Origin: Galbibacter sp. BG1
GTDB lineage: Bacteria; Bacteroidota; Bacteroidia; Flavobacteriales; Flavobacteriaceae
Length of the DNA: 64,000 nucleotides
Reading direction: 5' to 3'
Assembly: GCF_013391805.1 (NCBI RefSeq)
Contig: NZ_CP058364.1
Location: 372,501 to 436,500 of the forward strand
Shown here: piece after piece, positions 52,689-61,225 of the stretch
How positions within the stretch are numbered: position 1 is the stretch's first letter
Layout: every line of letters starts with the position of its first letter
Notes under the pieces: model-generated
Databases searched by the model: none
The model's input: the letters and a program-made list of their open reading frames with translations, nothing else
What the model was told of the DNA's origin: nothing
Program-made: the position numbers and the translations under genes

Positions 52689-52712
52689 AATATTTTTCAG
52701 CTGAAAAATATT
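52689..52712. repeat. Perfect 24-bp palindrome
   Basis: AATATTTTTCAG followed by its exact complement CTGAAAAATATT, between the two tRNA-Lys genes. Confidence 0.7.
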
Positions 52713-52727
52713 ATTAATTTTTATTTT

Positions 52728-52755
52728 AAATAGCCTTTTGGGCTATTATTTTTTT
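52728..52755 (+). terminator. Terminator between tRNA-Lys copies
   Basis: AATAGCC-TTTT-GGGCTATT then ATTTTTTT, ending two bases before the second tRNA-Lys. Confidence 0.75.
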
Positions 52756-52756
52756 A

Positions 52757-52829
52757 GACTCGATAGCTCAGTTGGTAGAGCACAACACTTTTAATGTTGG
52801 GGTCCTGGGTTCGAGCCCCAGTCGGGTCA
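52757..52829 (+). tRNA. tRNA-Lys (TTT), copy 2
   Basis: Identical in sequence to the copy at 52481-52553; starts 276 bases after it. Anticodon TTT. Confidence 0.97.
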
Positions 52830-52924
52830 CATTGTGACAATTGGCAAATAAATTTATAACTATTTGTTTAAGTTGGCAAAAGCCTACACTAAGCAAAATT
52901 TAGGTAAATTTAAGTCAGGTCACT
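52830..52924 (+). repeat. Second spacer with degenerate tRNA-Lys 3' end
   Basis: It aligns with 52554-52650: TTGGCAA...TTATTTG...TTGGC..AAGCCT.C.C..AGCAA...AGGTAA...AAGTC.GGTCAC. It ends in TTTAAGTCAGGTCAC, a decayed tRNA 3' end. Confidence 0.7.
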
Positions 52925-52929
52925 TAAAT

Positions 52930-52968
52930 AAAAAAAAGTTGAGCTAATAGCTTAACTTTTTTTATTTT
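52930..52968 (+). terminator. Terminator between tRNA-Lys and tRNA-Leu
   Basis: AAAAAAAGTTGAGCTA-A-TAGCTTAACTTTTTTT stem with T tract, ending 14 bases before tRNA-Leu. Confidence 0.75.
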
Positions 52969-52981
52969 AGCCAATGTAAAT

Positions 52982-53065
52982 ACCGGGATGCTGGAATTGG
53001 TAGACAGGCATGGTTGAGGGCCATGTGTCCATTAGGGCGTGTGGGTTCGACTCCCATTCCCGGTA
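52982..53065 (+). tRNA. tRNA-Leu (GAG)
   Basis: 84-nt class II tRNA. Acceptor ACCGGGA/TCCCGGT, anticodon stem CATGG/CCATG with loop TTGAGGG giving anticodon GAG, a long variable arm (TGTCCATTAGGGCGT region), T arm GTGGGTTCGACTCCCAT. Confidence 0.93.
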
Positions 53066-53067
53066 CT

Positions 53068-53104
53068 AAAAGACTTAGATTATTATCTAGGTCTTTTTTA
53101 TTTT
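53068..53104 (+). terminator. Terminator after tRNA-Leu
   Basis: AGACTTAGAT-TATT-ATCTAGGTCT stem plus T6. Confidence 0.85.
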
Positions 53105-53168
53105 ATACACTCTCCAATCCAACCCCAATTAATACATCTTTAAATTAAGTTATTTACTATATTTGAAT

Positions 53169-53459
53169 ATGCTTACGTCCAATCAAATAGATATTATAAT
53201 TAAAACAATGATGCCTTTCAATCCTTCAAAAATCGGCATTTTTGGTTCTGAAGCTAGAAATGAAGCTTCAGAAGATAGCGATATAGATATATTGTATCAA
53301 TTTAAAAATACTATTGGATTGTTTAATTTAATTGGATTAAAACAGAATTTAGAAAAAAAACTAAACAGGAAAGTTGATTTAGTTTCCGAAAAATTCATCA
53401 ATCCTAAACTGAAGCCATACATTCTAAATGATCTAAACATTATATATAGTGATGAATAA
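53169..53459 (+). CDS. mntA: MNT-domain nucleotidyltransferase antitoxin (MntA-like)
   Basis: A 96-residue minimal nucleotidyltransferase with the exact GSx10DxD signature (GSEARNEASEDSDID, G26-D40). In characterised MntA-HepT pairs it AMPylates the HEPN toxin and silences it. ATG at 53169 preferred over a TTG two codons upstream. Its stop overlaps the HEPN gene start by 8 bases. The pair follows tRNA-Leu, a common integration neighbourhood. Confidence 0.9.
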   Translation: MLTSNQIDIIIKTMMPFNPSKIGIFGSEARNEASEDSDIDILYQFKNTIGLFNLIGLKQNLEKKLNRKVDLVSEKFINPKLKPYILNDLNIIYSDE

Positions 53460-53799
53460 AAATCTCTTCCGGCTTGAACATATTTTAGAATCCATATTTA
53501 AAATAGAGGAATTGGTTAAGATTGTTAAGGATTTTAATACCTTCGAAAAAAGATGGATTGAACAAGATGCCATAATTAGAAATTTTGAAATTATAGGAGA
53601 AGCTTCTAATCATATTTCCGAGGGTATAAAAAATGAGTACCCTAAAGTACCTTGGAATGAAATGAGAGGAATGAGGAATTTTATGACTCATGAATATTTT
53701 GGCCTCCAACTAGACACTATTTGGGACGCAGCAGTTAACGATATCCCGATACTAAAAAGGCAAATTATAGAAATCTGTGAAAAGCTAAAGAAAAAGTGA
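53452..53799 (+). CDS. hepT: HEPN-domain toxin (HepT, DUF86)
   Basis: A 115-residue all-helical HEPN RNase toxin. The active-site motif RX4HXY is intact (RNFMTHEY, R75, H80, Y82); Tyr is the residue AMPylated in the Shewanella system. VPWNEMRGMRN is the usual preceding helix. Cleaves RNA, reported for tRNA 3' ends in one characterised homologue. Translationally coupled to the antitoxin, which comes first. Confidence 0.9.
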   Translation: MNKNLFRLEHILESIFKIEELVKIVKDFNTFEKRWIEQDAIIRNFEIIGEASNHISEGIKNEYPKVPWNEMRGMRNFMTHEYFGLQLDTIWDAAVNDIPILKRQIIEICEKLKKK

Positions 53800-53858
53800 A
53801 ATTCCTAAAAATGTAAAGTGCAACTTCAATAAATCACACCCCATTTTACTTTAAACAC

Positions 53859-54086
53859 CTAACTTTTCTTCACGAACAAATAATAAAAATTAACACCTAA
53901 AATAGCTGCGTTAGTTATTATGATAGGGAGAGATGGAAGTAAAACACCATAGATTATAAAAAGCAAACAACCCATAGAATTTACAATTCGAAGTCGGCGG
54001 ATTTCCTTCATAAAAAAAGAAAGCAACACTCCCAATGAGGCTGCATACCCTATCAATTCGGTGGGTGATGTACTAAAATATTCCAT
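53859..54086 (-). CDS. YgjV-like small inner-membrane protein
   Basis: About 75 residues with three hydrophobic helices (TELIGYAASLGVLLSFFM, RIVNSMGCLLFIIYGVLL, IIITNAAILGVNFYYLF), resembling half of a PQ-loop/YgjV-type protein. ATG at 54086 is preferred to the ATG 20 codons upstream, which would add a polar Lys-rich leader. Function unknown. Convergent with hepT. Confidence 0.6.
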   Translation of the reverse strand: MEYFSTSPTELIGYAASLGVLLSFFMKEIRRLRIVNSMGCLLFIIYGVLLPSLPIIITNAAILGVNFYYLFVKKS

Positions 54087-54248
54087 GTAAAAAGTCGTTT
54101 TTTGTATGCATTTTATAAAAGCATCCTTCGAATAAATATAAGTCAATTCTTCTTTTATTTTTTATAAATAGCTTAAAAAACATGGAATAATAATAACAAT
54201 CTATTATTTTTACTGTCAAAGATTACTTTTTCAGCAAAGAAAATACAC

Positions 54249-55004
54249 ATGGAAATTTTAGGAATAGATGTAGGCGCTTCCGGCATGAAAGGAGCCATTG
54301 TAGATATTGAAAAAGGTGTTCTACTTACAGAACGCTTTAGAATTGAAACGCCCAGACCCGCTACCCCAGGTGCTATGGCGGCGGTAATAAAGGAAATCGT
54401 CCGTCATTTTAAATGGAAAGGGCCTGTAGGTTGTGGTTTTCCTACCGCTATTAAAAATGGAATTGCCCTAACGGAAAGCAACCTGCATAAAAAATGGGTT
54501 GGTGTGAATGCCGAAGAATTGTTTGAACAAGAAACAGGCCTCCCTTTTGTTGTGGCCAACGATGCCGATGTGGCAGGAATTGCTGAAATGAATTTCGGCG
54601 CTGGAAAAGGTAAAAAAGGATTCATTTTAATTATTACGGTAGGAACCGGACTTGGGTGCGGCGCTTTTTATAATGGCGAACTCATCCCAAATTTTGAATT
54701 GGGACAGATGTACTTCAAAAAGTATAAAAATGTAGAAAATTATGCCGCAAACTCAGTGCGAAAGAATAAAAACATGAGTTTCAAAAAATGGGGCAAACGC
54801 TTTAATAAGTTTTTGAATTATGTCGGACTCATTTTAAGTCCGGATTTATTTATTATTGGAGGGGGCGGTAGTAAATACTTTGAAGAATACGAAAAGTATT
54901 TGGATATGAAAATCCCAACCATTCAAGCAGAAACCCTTAACGAAGCCGGTATTATTGGTGCTGCGTATGCTGCAAAGAAGCTAGCTACTGAAAAGGCAAA
55001 ATAG
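54249..55004 (+). CDS. ppgK: Polyphosphate glucokinase (ROK-like)
   Basis: A 251-residue ROK-fold kinase. [19 protein letters not shown] (phosphate 1), [22 protein letters not shown] (catalytic Asp in ND), [16 protein letters not shown] (phosphate 2), [10 protein letters not shown] (adenosine/hinge). The size and GAGKGKKG segment fit polyphosphate-dependent glucokinase, which phosphorylates glucose with inorganic polyphosphate. Its stop is directly followed by the ABM gene's ATG (no gap). Confidence 0.9.
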   Translation: MEILGIDVGASGMKGAIVDIEKGVLLTERFRIETPRPATPGAMAAVIKEIVRHFKWKGPVGCGFPTAIKNGIALTESNLHKKWVGVNAEELFEQETGLPFVVANDADVAGIAEMNFGAGKGKKGFILIITVGTGLGCGAFYNGELIPNFELGQMYFKKYKNVENYAANSVRKNKNMSFKKWGKRFNKFLNYVGLILSPDLFIIGGGGSKYFEEYEKYLDMKIPTIQAETLNEAGIIGAAYAAKKLATEKAK

Positions 55005-55322
55005 ATGATTACGGAAGCCGCATATCTCTCGGTTATACAAGGTAAAGAGAAAGCTTTTGAAGAAGATTTTAAAAAAGCTAGTAAATACATTTCTTCCATT
55101 GATGGATATATAAAACATAGCTTACTAAAATGTATTGAAAGGGAAAGCACCTATCTTTTGATTGTGGAATGGAAAAGTCTTGAAGACCATACTATAGGGT
55201 TTAGAAAATCTAAGGAGTATTTAGAATGGAAAAAACTATTACATCATTATTACGATCCTTTTCCCTCCGTGGAACATTTTGAAACCATTATAACAAACAA
55301 TAAAAAAGCGGACAAAGACTAA
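55005..55322 (+). CDS. Antibiotic-biosynthesis-monooxygenase (ABM) fold protein
   Basis: A 105-residue ferredoxin-fold dimeric protein (EAAYLSVIQGKEKAFEEDFKKA, GYIKHSLLKCIERESTYLLIVEW, FRKSKEYLEWKKLL). ABM members include quinol monooxygenases and haem-degrading enzymes, but many are of unknown role. ATG abuts the ppgK stop. Its stop lies inside a bidirectional terminator. Confidence 0.82.
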   Translation: MITEAAYLSVIQGKEKAFEEDFKKASKYISSIDGYIKHSLLKCIERESTYLLIVEWKSLEDHTIGFRKSKEYLEWKKLLHHYYDPFPSVEHFETIITNNKKADKD

Positions 55323-55345
55323 ATCTTTATCCGCTTTTAGTTTTA
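55301..55345. terminator. Bidirectional terminator between ABM gene and typA
   Basis: AAAAGCGGACAAAGA...TCTTTATCCGCTTTT stem with A and T tracts on both sides, overlapping the ABM stop codon. Confidence 0.85.
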
Positions 55346-55364
55346 TAAAATCTCGCTCTGCGAA

Positions 55365-57170
55365 TTATCCTATTTGCTTTCCAAAACGCTTACGATCGGT
55401 TTCCTTTAAGTATATCTTACGGATACGCATAGTTTTAGGAGTTACCTCAACATACTCATCTTTTTGGATGTATTCCAACGCTTCTTCCAAAGAGAATTTA
55501 ATTGCAGGAACAATTTTAGCTTTATCATCTGCTCCTGAAGAACGAACGTTTGAAAGTTTTTTGGTTTTGGTAATATTCACCGTCATATCATCACTACGGG
55601 AATTTTCACCAACAACCTGACCTTCATAGATCTCTTCATTCGGATCTACGAAAAATTTACCTCTATCTTGAAGTTTGTCAATAGAATAAGGAATCGCTTT
55701 TCCATTTTCCATAGAAATCAACGATCCATTATTTCTTCCAGGAATTTCTCCCTTGTATGGCTGGTACTCTAAGAAACGGTGATTCATAATCGCCTCTCCT
55801 GCAGTTGCAGTAAGTAATTGATTACGTAATCCAATGATACCTCTAGAAGGAATATTGAAAACAATATTCATACGCTCTCCTTTTGGCTCCATACTTAACA
55901 TTTCACCTTTACGAAGGGTTACCATTTCCACAGCTTTCCCTGAAACGCTTTCTGGTAAATCGATAGTTAACTCCTCAATAGGCTCACATTTAACACCATC
56001 AATTTCCTTGATGATAACTTGCGGCTGCCCAATTTGAAGCTCATAACCTTCTCTACGCATGGTTTCAATTAAAACTGAAAGGTGCAATACCCCACGACCA
56101 AAAACCAAGAATTTATCAGCACTGTCGGTTTCATTCACACGCAACGCTAAGTTCTTTTCCAATTCCTTATTTAAACGGTCTTTAATATGGCGGGATGTTA
56201 CAAACTTACCATCTTTCCCGAAGAAAGGAGAGTCGTTTATGGTAAACAACATACTCATGGTAGGCTCATCGATAGCAATGGTTTTTAAGCCTTCTGGATT
56301 TTCAAAATCGGCAACTGTATCACCAATTTCAAAACCTTCAAGCCCTACCAGTGCACAGATATCCCCTGTTTGTACTTCGTCTACTTTTATACGTCCAAGA
56401 CCTTCAAAAACATGAAGTTCCTTTATTTTACTTTTTACGATAGAACCATCGCGTTTTACCAACGAAATGTTCTGTCCTGCTTTTAATTCACCCCTTGTTA
56501 AACGACCAATCGCAATACGTCCCGTAAAGCTGGAAAAGTCTAAAGAAGTTATAAGCATTTGTGTATTTCCTTCTGGTAATTTAGGTGCTGGAATATGCTC
56601 GATTACCATATCCAATAGTGGCTCGATGTTTTCAGTTGGGTTTTTCCAATCTTCAGACATCCAGTTATTTTTTGCCGAACCGTATACAGTTGGGAAATCT
56701 AACTGCCACTCTTCTGCTCCCAATTCGAACATTAAATCGAATACCTTTTCATGAACTTCTTCTGGAGTACAGTTCTCTTTATCTACTTTGTTTACAACCA
56801 CACAAGGTTTTAACCCTAAATCGATTGCTTTTTGCAATACAAAACGCGTTTGTGGCATAGGACCTTCAAAAGCATCCACTAAAAGTAAAACACCATCGGC
56901 CATGTTTAAAACACGCTCCACTTCTCCACCAAAATCGGCGTGACCAGGAGTATCTATAATATTTATTTTAGTGTCTTTATAAATAACTGAAACGTTTTTA
57001 GAGGTAATGGTAATACCACGTTCACGCTCTAAATCGTTATTATCAAGAATTAAATCCCCTGTGTTTTCGTTTTCACGGAACAACTGACAGTGATACATTA
57101 TTTTATCAACCAAAGTTGTTTTACCGTGGTCAACGTGCGCAATAATCGCTATGTTTTTAATAGAAGTCAT
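55365..57170 (-). CDS. typA: GTPase TypA/BipA
   Basis: A 601-residue ribosome-associated translational GTPase needed for 50S assembly at low temperature in model organisms. GTP motifs: [14 protein letters not shown] (G1), RGITI (G2), [14 protein letters not shown] (G3), NKVDKE (G4). EF-G-like domains II, III and V follow, then the BipA-specific C-terminal domain ending [16 protein letters not shown]. Intact. Confidence 0.97.
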   Translation of the reverse strand: MTSIKNIAIIAHVDHGKTTLVDKIMYHCQLFRENENTGDLILDNNDLERERGITITSKNVSVIYKDTKINIIDTPGHADFGGEVERVLNMADGVLLLVDAFEGPMPQTRFVLQKAIDLGLKPCVVVNKVDKENCTPEEVHEKVFDLMFELGAEEWQLDFPTVYGSAKNNWMSEDWKNPTENIEPLLDMVIEHIPAPKLPEGNTQMLITSLDFSSFTGRIAIGRLTRGELKAGQNISLVKRDGSIVKSKIKELHVFEGLGRIKVDEVQTGDICALVGLEGFEIGDTVADFENPEGLKTIAIDEPTMSMLFTINDSPFFGKDGKFVTSRHIKDRLNKELEKNLALRVNETDSADKFLVFGRGVLHLSVLIETMRREGYELQIGQPQVIIKEIDGVKCEPIEELTIDLPESVSGKAVEMVTLRKGEMLSMEPKGERMNIVFNIPSRGIIGLRNQLLTATAGEAIMNHRFLEYQPYKGEIPGRNNGSLISMENGKAIPYSIDKLQDRGKFFVDPNEEIYEGQVVGENSRSDDMTVNITKTKKLSNVRSSGADDKAKIVPAIKFSLEEALEYIQKDEYVEVTPKTMRIRKIYLKETDRKRFGKQIG

Positions 57171-57194
57171 ATTATACCCTCGCTTTTAAGGGCG

Positions 57195-57202
57195 CAAAGG
57201 TA
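57195..57202 (-). promoter_or_regulatory. -7 box for typA
   Basis: Minus strand TACCTTTG, 25 bases before the typA ATG. Confidence 0.5.
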
Positions 57203-57388
57203 ATGTATATTTGTGATAGATAAGAGAAAAAAGCAAAATTAATTAAATGTTTGATTTTTAATTCATTAGACTATTTCATAAAGGGTTTACACAACCCTAT
57301 AAATACCACACTATCAGAAGTTTGTTTTAAAATTGGAAAATGTAACTTTTCTTTAGGAACCAACAGATTTACTTATTTAGTAAAACAG

Positions 57389-57396
57389 TATCTTTG
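57389..57396 (+). promoter_or_regulatory. -7 box for kdsA
   Basis: TATCTTTG followed by TACT, 21 bases before the ATG at 57417. No clear TTTG box. Confidence 0.55.
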
Positions 57397-57416
57397 TACT
57401 ACAAATATTTATTGAA

Positions 57417-58235
57417 ATGCTTTTAGAGAAAATTCCGCAAATAAAACATACCAACAAGAACAATTTCTTTTTACTCGCAGGACCTTGCGCCATCGAAGGG
57501 GAAGATATGGCCCTGCGTATTGCAGAAAAAGTTGTTTCCATTACCGACAAACTTGAAATTCCCTACATTTTTAAGGGGAGTTTCAAAAAAGCCAACCGCA
57601 GTAGAATCGATTCTTTTACTGGTATTGGTGATGAAAAAGCGCTAAAAATACTAAGAAAAGTTTCGGAAACCTTTAAGGTGCCAACGGTGACCGATATTCA
57701 TGAAATAAGTGATGCTGCCATGGCTGCTGAATATGTAGATGTGTTGCAGATCCCGGCATTTTTGGTACGCCAAACCGATTTGGTGGTAGCTGCTGCAGAA
57801 ACAGGTAAAACCGTGAATTTGAAAAAAGGACAGTTTATGAGTCCGGAAAGTATGAAGCATGCCGTTCAAAAAGTATTGGATTGCGGAAACGAACAGGCTG
57901 TTATTACCGATCGAGGCACTATGTTCGGCTACCAAGATATGATCGTAGATTTTAGGGGTGTACCTACCATGAAACAATATGCACCTGTTGTGCTAGATGT
58001 TACACACTCGCTCCAACAGCCCAATCAAAGCAGCGGGGTTACAGGGGGACGCCCAGACATGATAGGAACTATTGCCAAAGCAGGGATTGCTGCCGGGGTA
58101 GATGGCCTTTTTATGGAAACACATTTTGATCCGGCAAATGCCAAAAGTGATGGGGCGAACATGCTTCACCTGGATCACTTGGAAAAACTACTAACAAACT
58201 TAGTAGCACTTAGAAAAACAGTAAATACTTTTTAG
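57417..58235 (+). CDS. kdsA: 3-deoxy-8-phosphooctulonate synthase
   Basis: A 272-residue KDO-8-P synthase that condenses PEP and arabinose 5-phosphate on the way to Kdo of lipopolysaccharide. LLAGPCAIEGE contains Cys in the position that binds metal in class II (Aquifex-type) enzymes, so this is the metal-dependent form. KGSFKKANRSRI, QIPAFLVRQTDL, NLKKGQFMSPE and DVTHSLQQPN are conserved. Intact. Confidence 0.96.
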   Translation: MLLEKIPQIKHTNKNNFFLLAGPCAIEGEDMALRIAEKVVSITDKLEIPYIFKGSFKKANRSRIDSFTGIGDEKALKILRKVSETFKVPTVTDIHEISDAAMAAEYVDVLQIPAFLVRQTDLVVAAAETGKTVNLKKGQFMSPESMKHAVQKVLDCGNEQAVITDRGTMFGYQDMIVDFRGVPTMKQYAPVVLDVTHSLQQPNQSSGVTGGRPDMIGTIAKAGIAAGVDGLFMETHFDPANAKSDGANMLHLDHLEKLLTNLVALRKTVNTF

Positions 58236-58277
58236 AAAGAATTACGATACTTTTTAGGGGTTTTACCAGAAAACCTT

Positions 58278-58309
58278 TTAAATGCCGCACTAAAATGTGT
58301 GGCATTTTA
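58278..58309 (+). terminator. Terminator after kdsA
   Basis: AAATGCCGCAC-TAAAAT-GTGTGGCATTTT with a single mismatch; about 43 bases after the stop. Confidence 0.75.
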
Positions 58310-58648
58310 ATATAAGGCCTTTAACTCCTCTATTACCTCCAGAACAATGGTGTCGTCGATATCATCAACAGACCAAAACCTGAGGGATTTCACCAATTTT
58401 CTGTCTTTCCCTACTAAATGGTTCGTATGTTTTGTCAATTGCATTCCTTTCATAAAACATAAATCAACGTAGCCATGGGTTACGTTGAAATAACAAAAAG
58501 GTTTTGCTTTATAGTAGTAGAACGGCAAATGCCATTTGTATTTCAGGTCCAAATCTTCCTTTGTGTTTTCGACAATTAATTGAAGGTGCATCAAAATTAT
58601 ACGGAATTTTTCAGGCTGATCCAGAATGTACTTATCGGCTGGGCTCAT
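58307..58648 (-). CDS. DUF1801 family protein
   Basis: A 113-residue DUF1801 (YdhG/YobT-like) protein: KYKWHLPFYYYKAKPFCYFNVTHGYVDLCFMKGMQL is the conserved middle. Aromatic-rich, soluble, no signal peptide. Function unknown. Convergent with kdsA. Confidence 0.82.
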   Translation of the reverse strand: MSPADKYILDQPEKFRIILMHLQLIVENTKEDLDLKYKWHLPFYYYKAKPFCYFNVTHGYVDLCFMKGMQLTKHTNHLVGKDRKLVKSLRFWSVDDIDDTIVLEVIEELKALY

Positions 58649-58731
58649 TAAGGAAAATTTTTACACTTAGTTTGTTATAAATTTAGTATTTTAAAGAAAT
58701 AAAATTTAATTTAGTATAAAATTTATAAATT

Positions 58732-59379
58732 ATGATAAAGAAAGTAATTCTGCCCTTGCTAACATTGGCTTTGGTATACTCATGTGGAACTACTACAAAT
58801 GTTACCGCCTCTTGGGCCAATAAAGAAGCTTTTGTAAACAAAAAATATCAAAGCGTATTTATTGCCGCTATTACGGGAAATGTTCCTGCCAAAACCACTA
58901 TTGAAAACGAATTGGCATTTCAATTACAGGGAAGAGGTATCGGGACCACAAAAAGTCACGATGTATTTCCAGGTACTTTTACAAAGGAAAATAAGCCATC
59001 AAAAGAAACATTGCTAGAAAGAATTAGAGCGTCTAAAAGTGATGCAATATTAACAATAACCTTGAGAGATCAAGAAACAGAATCCCGTTATGTACCTGGC
59101 ACCAATAATTATGCTATGTACAATCCTGTAGGGTTTGGATATTATGGAAATTTCTATGGATATTATGATACGATGTATGGTTTTGGGTACGATCCTGGGT
59201 ATTACACCACTGATAAGGTATACTATTTAGAAACTAATATTTATGATGCTGATAGTGAAGAATTAATCTGGTCGGCACAATCTAAAACATATAATCCTTC
59301 TAATATAGACGACTTTACCAAAGGATATACAGAAGCTATCATCAATAAACTTCAAAAAGACGGTATTTTAGCAAAATAG
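58732..59379 (+). CDS. DUF4136-like lipoprotein with Gly/Tyr segment
   Basis: A 215-residue lipoprotein (lipobox LVYSC, Cys about 18). N-terminal NVTASWANKEAFVNKKYQSVFI and C-terminal YYLETNIYDADSEELIWSAQSKTYNP resemble the DUF4136 family, with an inserted Gly/Tyr-rich loop (about 130-165). It resembles in architecture the lipoprotein at 61862, so the two are likely paralogues. Role unknown; the family often occurs with stress-response envelope genes. Confidence 0.72.
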   Translation: MIKKVILPLLTLALVYSCGTTTNVTASWANKEAFVNKKYQSVFIAAITGNVPAKTTIENELAFQLQGRGIGTTKSHDVFPGTFTKENKPSKETLLERIRASKSDAILTITLRDQETESRYVPGTNNYAMYNPVGFGYYGNFYGYYDTMYGFGYDPGYYTTDKVYYLETNIYDADSEELIWSAQSKTYNPSNIDDFTKGYTEAIINKLQKDGILAK

Positions 59380-59417
59380 CAACCAATTTTTTTAATTATT
59401 GAGATACAAAACAATGC

Positions 59418-59454
59418 AAAACGGTTAAGTTTATTTTAAGCTTGACCGTTTTTT
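59418..59454 (+). terminator. Terminator after DUF4136-like gene
   Basis: ACGGTTAAG...CTTGACCGT stem with a G-T pair and T6. Confidence 0.7.
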
Positions 59455-59565
59455 AATTTTAAAATTTTGTTATCTTTATATAGCACTAGTTCAATTTTTA
59501 AGAAGTAGTGCACAACTTTCCCCCTCACCCTATTGAATCTAAGCACATTAAAAACATCAATAGGA

Positions 59566-60606
59566 ATGCAGAAAATTTTTACACTTTTACTAGTTTTTAC
59601 AATTTCGATTAGCTTACAGGAAGTTTATGCACAAAGCAGTGAACCTAACGACTCTATTGTTTTAGACAATAACGACATCTTAGTTGGGGAAATCAAAGAA
59701 ATGAAAAACGGAGTACTTACCATTGAAACCGATTATAGTGACAGCGATTTTAAGGTAAAATGGATTAATATAAAAAAGGTAAATAGTAATCAATACTATT
59801 TAGTAACACTTTCCGATGGAAGACGCCTAAATACCAGTCTACAAACCAAACCAAAAGATACTGCACAGGTAGATGTTATTAATGCAAATGACGAAACGAT
59901 AACGGTTAACATTAGCGACATTGTTTATGTAAAGGCTGTTAAAAGCTCTTTCTTTTCCAGATTAAGTGCTTCCATTTCCTTGGGTTACAACTTTACCAAA
60001 AGCAATAATTTGAGTCAGTTTACCGTGCGGAGTACCGTTGGCTACATTGGAGATAAATGGGGCTTTAACGGTAGTTATAACTCCGTAAGGAGTGATCAGG
60101 ATAGTGTACCGGAAACTCAACGTACCGATGCCTCCTTGGGCGCAAAATATTTTTTGAGGCATGATTGGTTCTATTTACTTTCGGGTGATTTCCTTTCCAA
60201 CGACGAACAAAAACTTAAGCTAAGAAGCACTATTAAAACAGGACTTGGTAAGTATATTATTCATTCCAACAGAGTTTATTTCTCTACTGGAGCAGGTTTG
60301 GCTTGGAACAACGAACGTTTTACCGACTCGGTAGATCCAAACAGAAATAGTTTAGAAGCATTTTTAGGTCTGGAGCTCAATATGTTTGATTTCGATGACA
60401 TAAGTATATTCTCCAATTTCACGGCTTATCCTAGCTTGACAGAATCTGGAAGGATTAGGACGGACTTTAGCGTAGACCTGTCTTACGACCTCCCACTAGA
60501 CTTTTTTATAAAAGTGGGACTCACACACAACTTCGACAGCAGGCCAGTACAAAATGCCTCGAAGGTGGATTATATTTTCCAAACTACGTTTGGATGGGAA
60601 CTTTAA
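59566..60606 (+). CDS. DUF481 family outer membrane protein
   Basis: About 346 residues. ATG at 59566 gives a proper signal peptide (MQKIFTLLLVFTISISLQ, cleaved near VYAQS) and is preferred to a TTG 11 codons upstream. A beta-rich N-terminal region (about 28-130; IVLDNNDILVGEIKEMKNGVLTI) precedes a DUF481 barrel (about 140-346) ending TTFGWEL. DUF481 proteins are salt-stress-induced or OmpA-like barrels in some bacteria. The next gene begins 9 bases after its stop. Confidence 0.82.
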   Translation: MQKIFTLLLVFTISISLQEVYAQSSEPNDSIVLDNNDILVGEIKEMKNGVLTIETDYSDSDFKVKWINIKKVNSNQYYLVTLSDGRRLNTSLQTKPKDTAQVDVINANDETITVNISDIVYVKAVKSSFFSRLSASISLGYNFTKSNNLSQFTVRSTVGYIGDKWGFNGSYNSVRSDQDSVPETQRTDASLGAKYFLRHDWFYLLSGDFLSNDEQKLKLRSTIKTGLGKYIIHSNRVYFSTGAGLAWNNERFTDSVDPNRNSLEAFLGLELNMFDFDDISIFSNFTAYPSLTESGRIRTDFSVDLSYDLPLDFFIKVGLTHNFDSRPVQNASKVDYIFQTTFGWEL

Positions 60607-60615
60607 TTTTTAAAT

Positions 60616-61194
60616 ATGATATATCAAAGAATATTTCACAGCTCCAAAAATTTTATTTGGATCGTCTTATTAATATCTGCCACAGCGTTTGGACAAGAAA
60701 ATGAGAGTGAAAACGAGAACGACATGGAAACCGAAGAAGAGTTTAAGCGCCATAAACCTGCAATTTTTACGGGTTATAGCTGGATTCCACAAGGAGAGGA
60801 TGAAGATACCGGTGAAAAAGAAACGATTTTCGTTCCCTCCATAGGGTTTTCTTATGAGTATTGGTTTTCAGAAAAATGGGCAATTGGAACCTATAATGAT
60901 GTTGAAATTATTAAATATGAAGTAGAGCGCGATGATGAATCTTCCTCATTAAAACGGGAAAATGCCATTTCTCTTTCCATAGCTGGAGTTTATGAAGTAC
61001 TACCAAAATGGACACTCATTGCCGGTACAGGATTGGATATTGATAAAAACGAAACCCTCCCAATTTTACATTTTGCTACAGAATACGTAATTCTGGAAAA
61101 AGCGGACACAGAGCTTTCCGTTAGCCTTTCCTATAACAATAAAAGATTTTACGACTCTTTCTCCATAGGACTCGTATTAGGAAAAAAATTATAA
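60616..61194 (+). CDS. Hypothetical outer-membrane beta-barrel protein
   Basis: A 192-residue exported protein. Signal peptide cleaved near TAFGQ (about residue 26), a Glu-rich spacer (ENESENENDMETEEEF), then a small barrel with alternating strands (FVPSIGFSYEYWFSEKWAIGTYNDVEI, AISLSIAGVYEVLPKWTLIAG) that ends GLVLGKKL. No named family is obvious. It follows the DUF481 gene by 9 bases. Confidence 0.68.
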   Translation: MIYQRIFHSSKNFIWIVLLISATAFGQENESENENDMETEEEFKRHKPAIFTGYSWIPQGEDEDTGEKETIFVPSIGFSYEYWFSEKWAIGTYNDVEIIKYEVERDDESSSLKRENAISLSIAGVYEVLPKWTLIAGTGLDIDKNETLPILHFATEYVILEKADTELSVSLSYNNKRFYDSFSIGLVLGKKL

Positions 61195-61225
61195 ATAAAA
61201 TAGAAATTTTAAAAACAACCATACT

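Larger units (their letters stand above)
52554..52756 (+). repeat. Spacer of tandem tRNA-Lys duplication, with a tRNA 3'-end remnant
   Basis: It ends an approximately 276-bp unit that recurs, diverged and shorter, after the second tRNA-Lys. It contains AGCCCAAGTCGGGTCAC (52632-52648), nearly the 3' end of tRNA-Lys, a 24-bp perfect palindrome (52689-52712) and a terminator (52728-52755). Confidence 0.75.

Noticed and set aside
56059-56415. Plus-strand frame of 118 codons opposite typA
   Set aside because: Lies fully opposite a conserved GTPase gene; mirrors its codon pattern.
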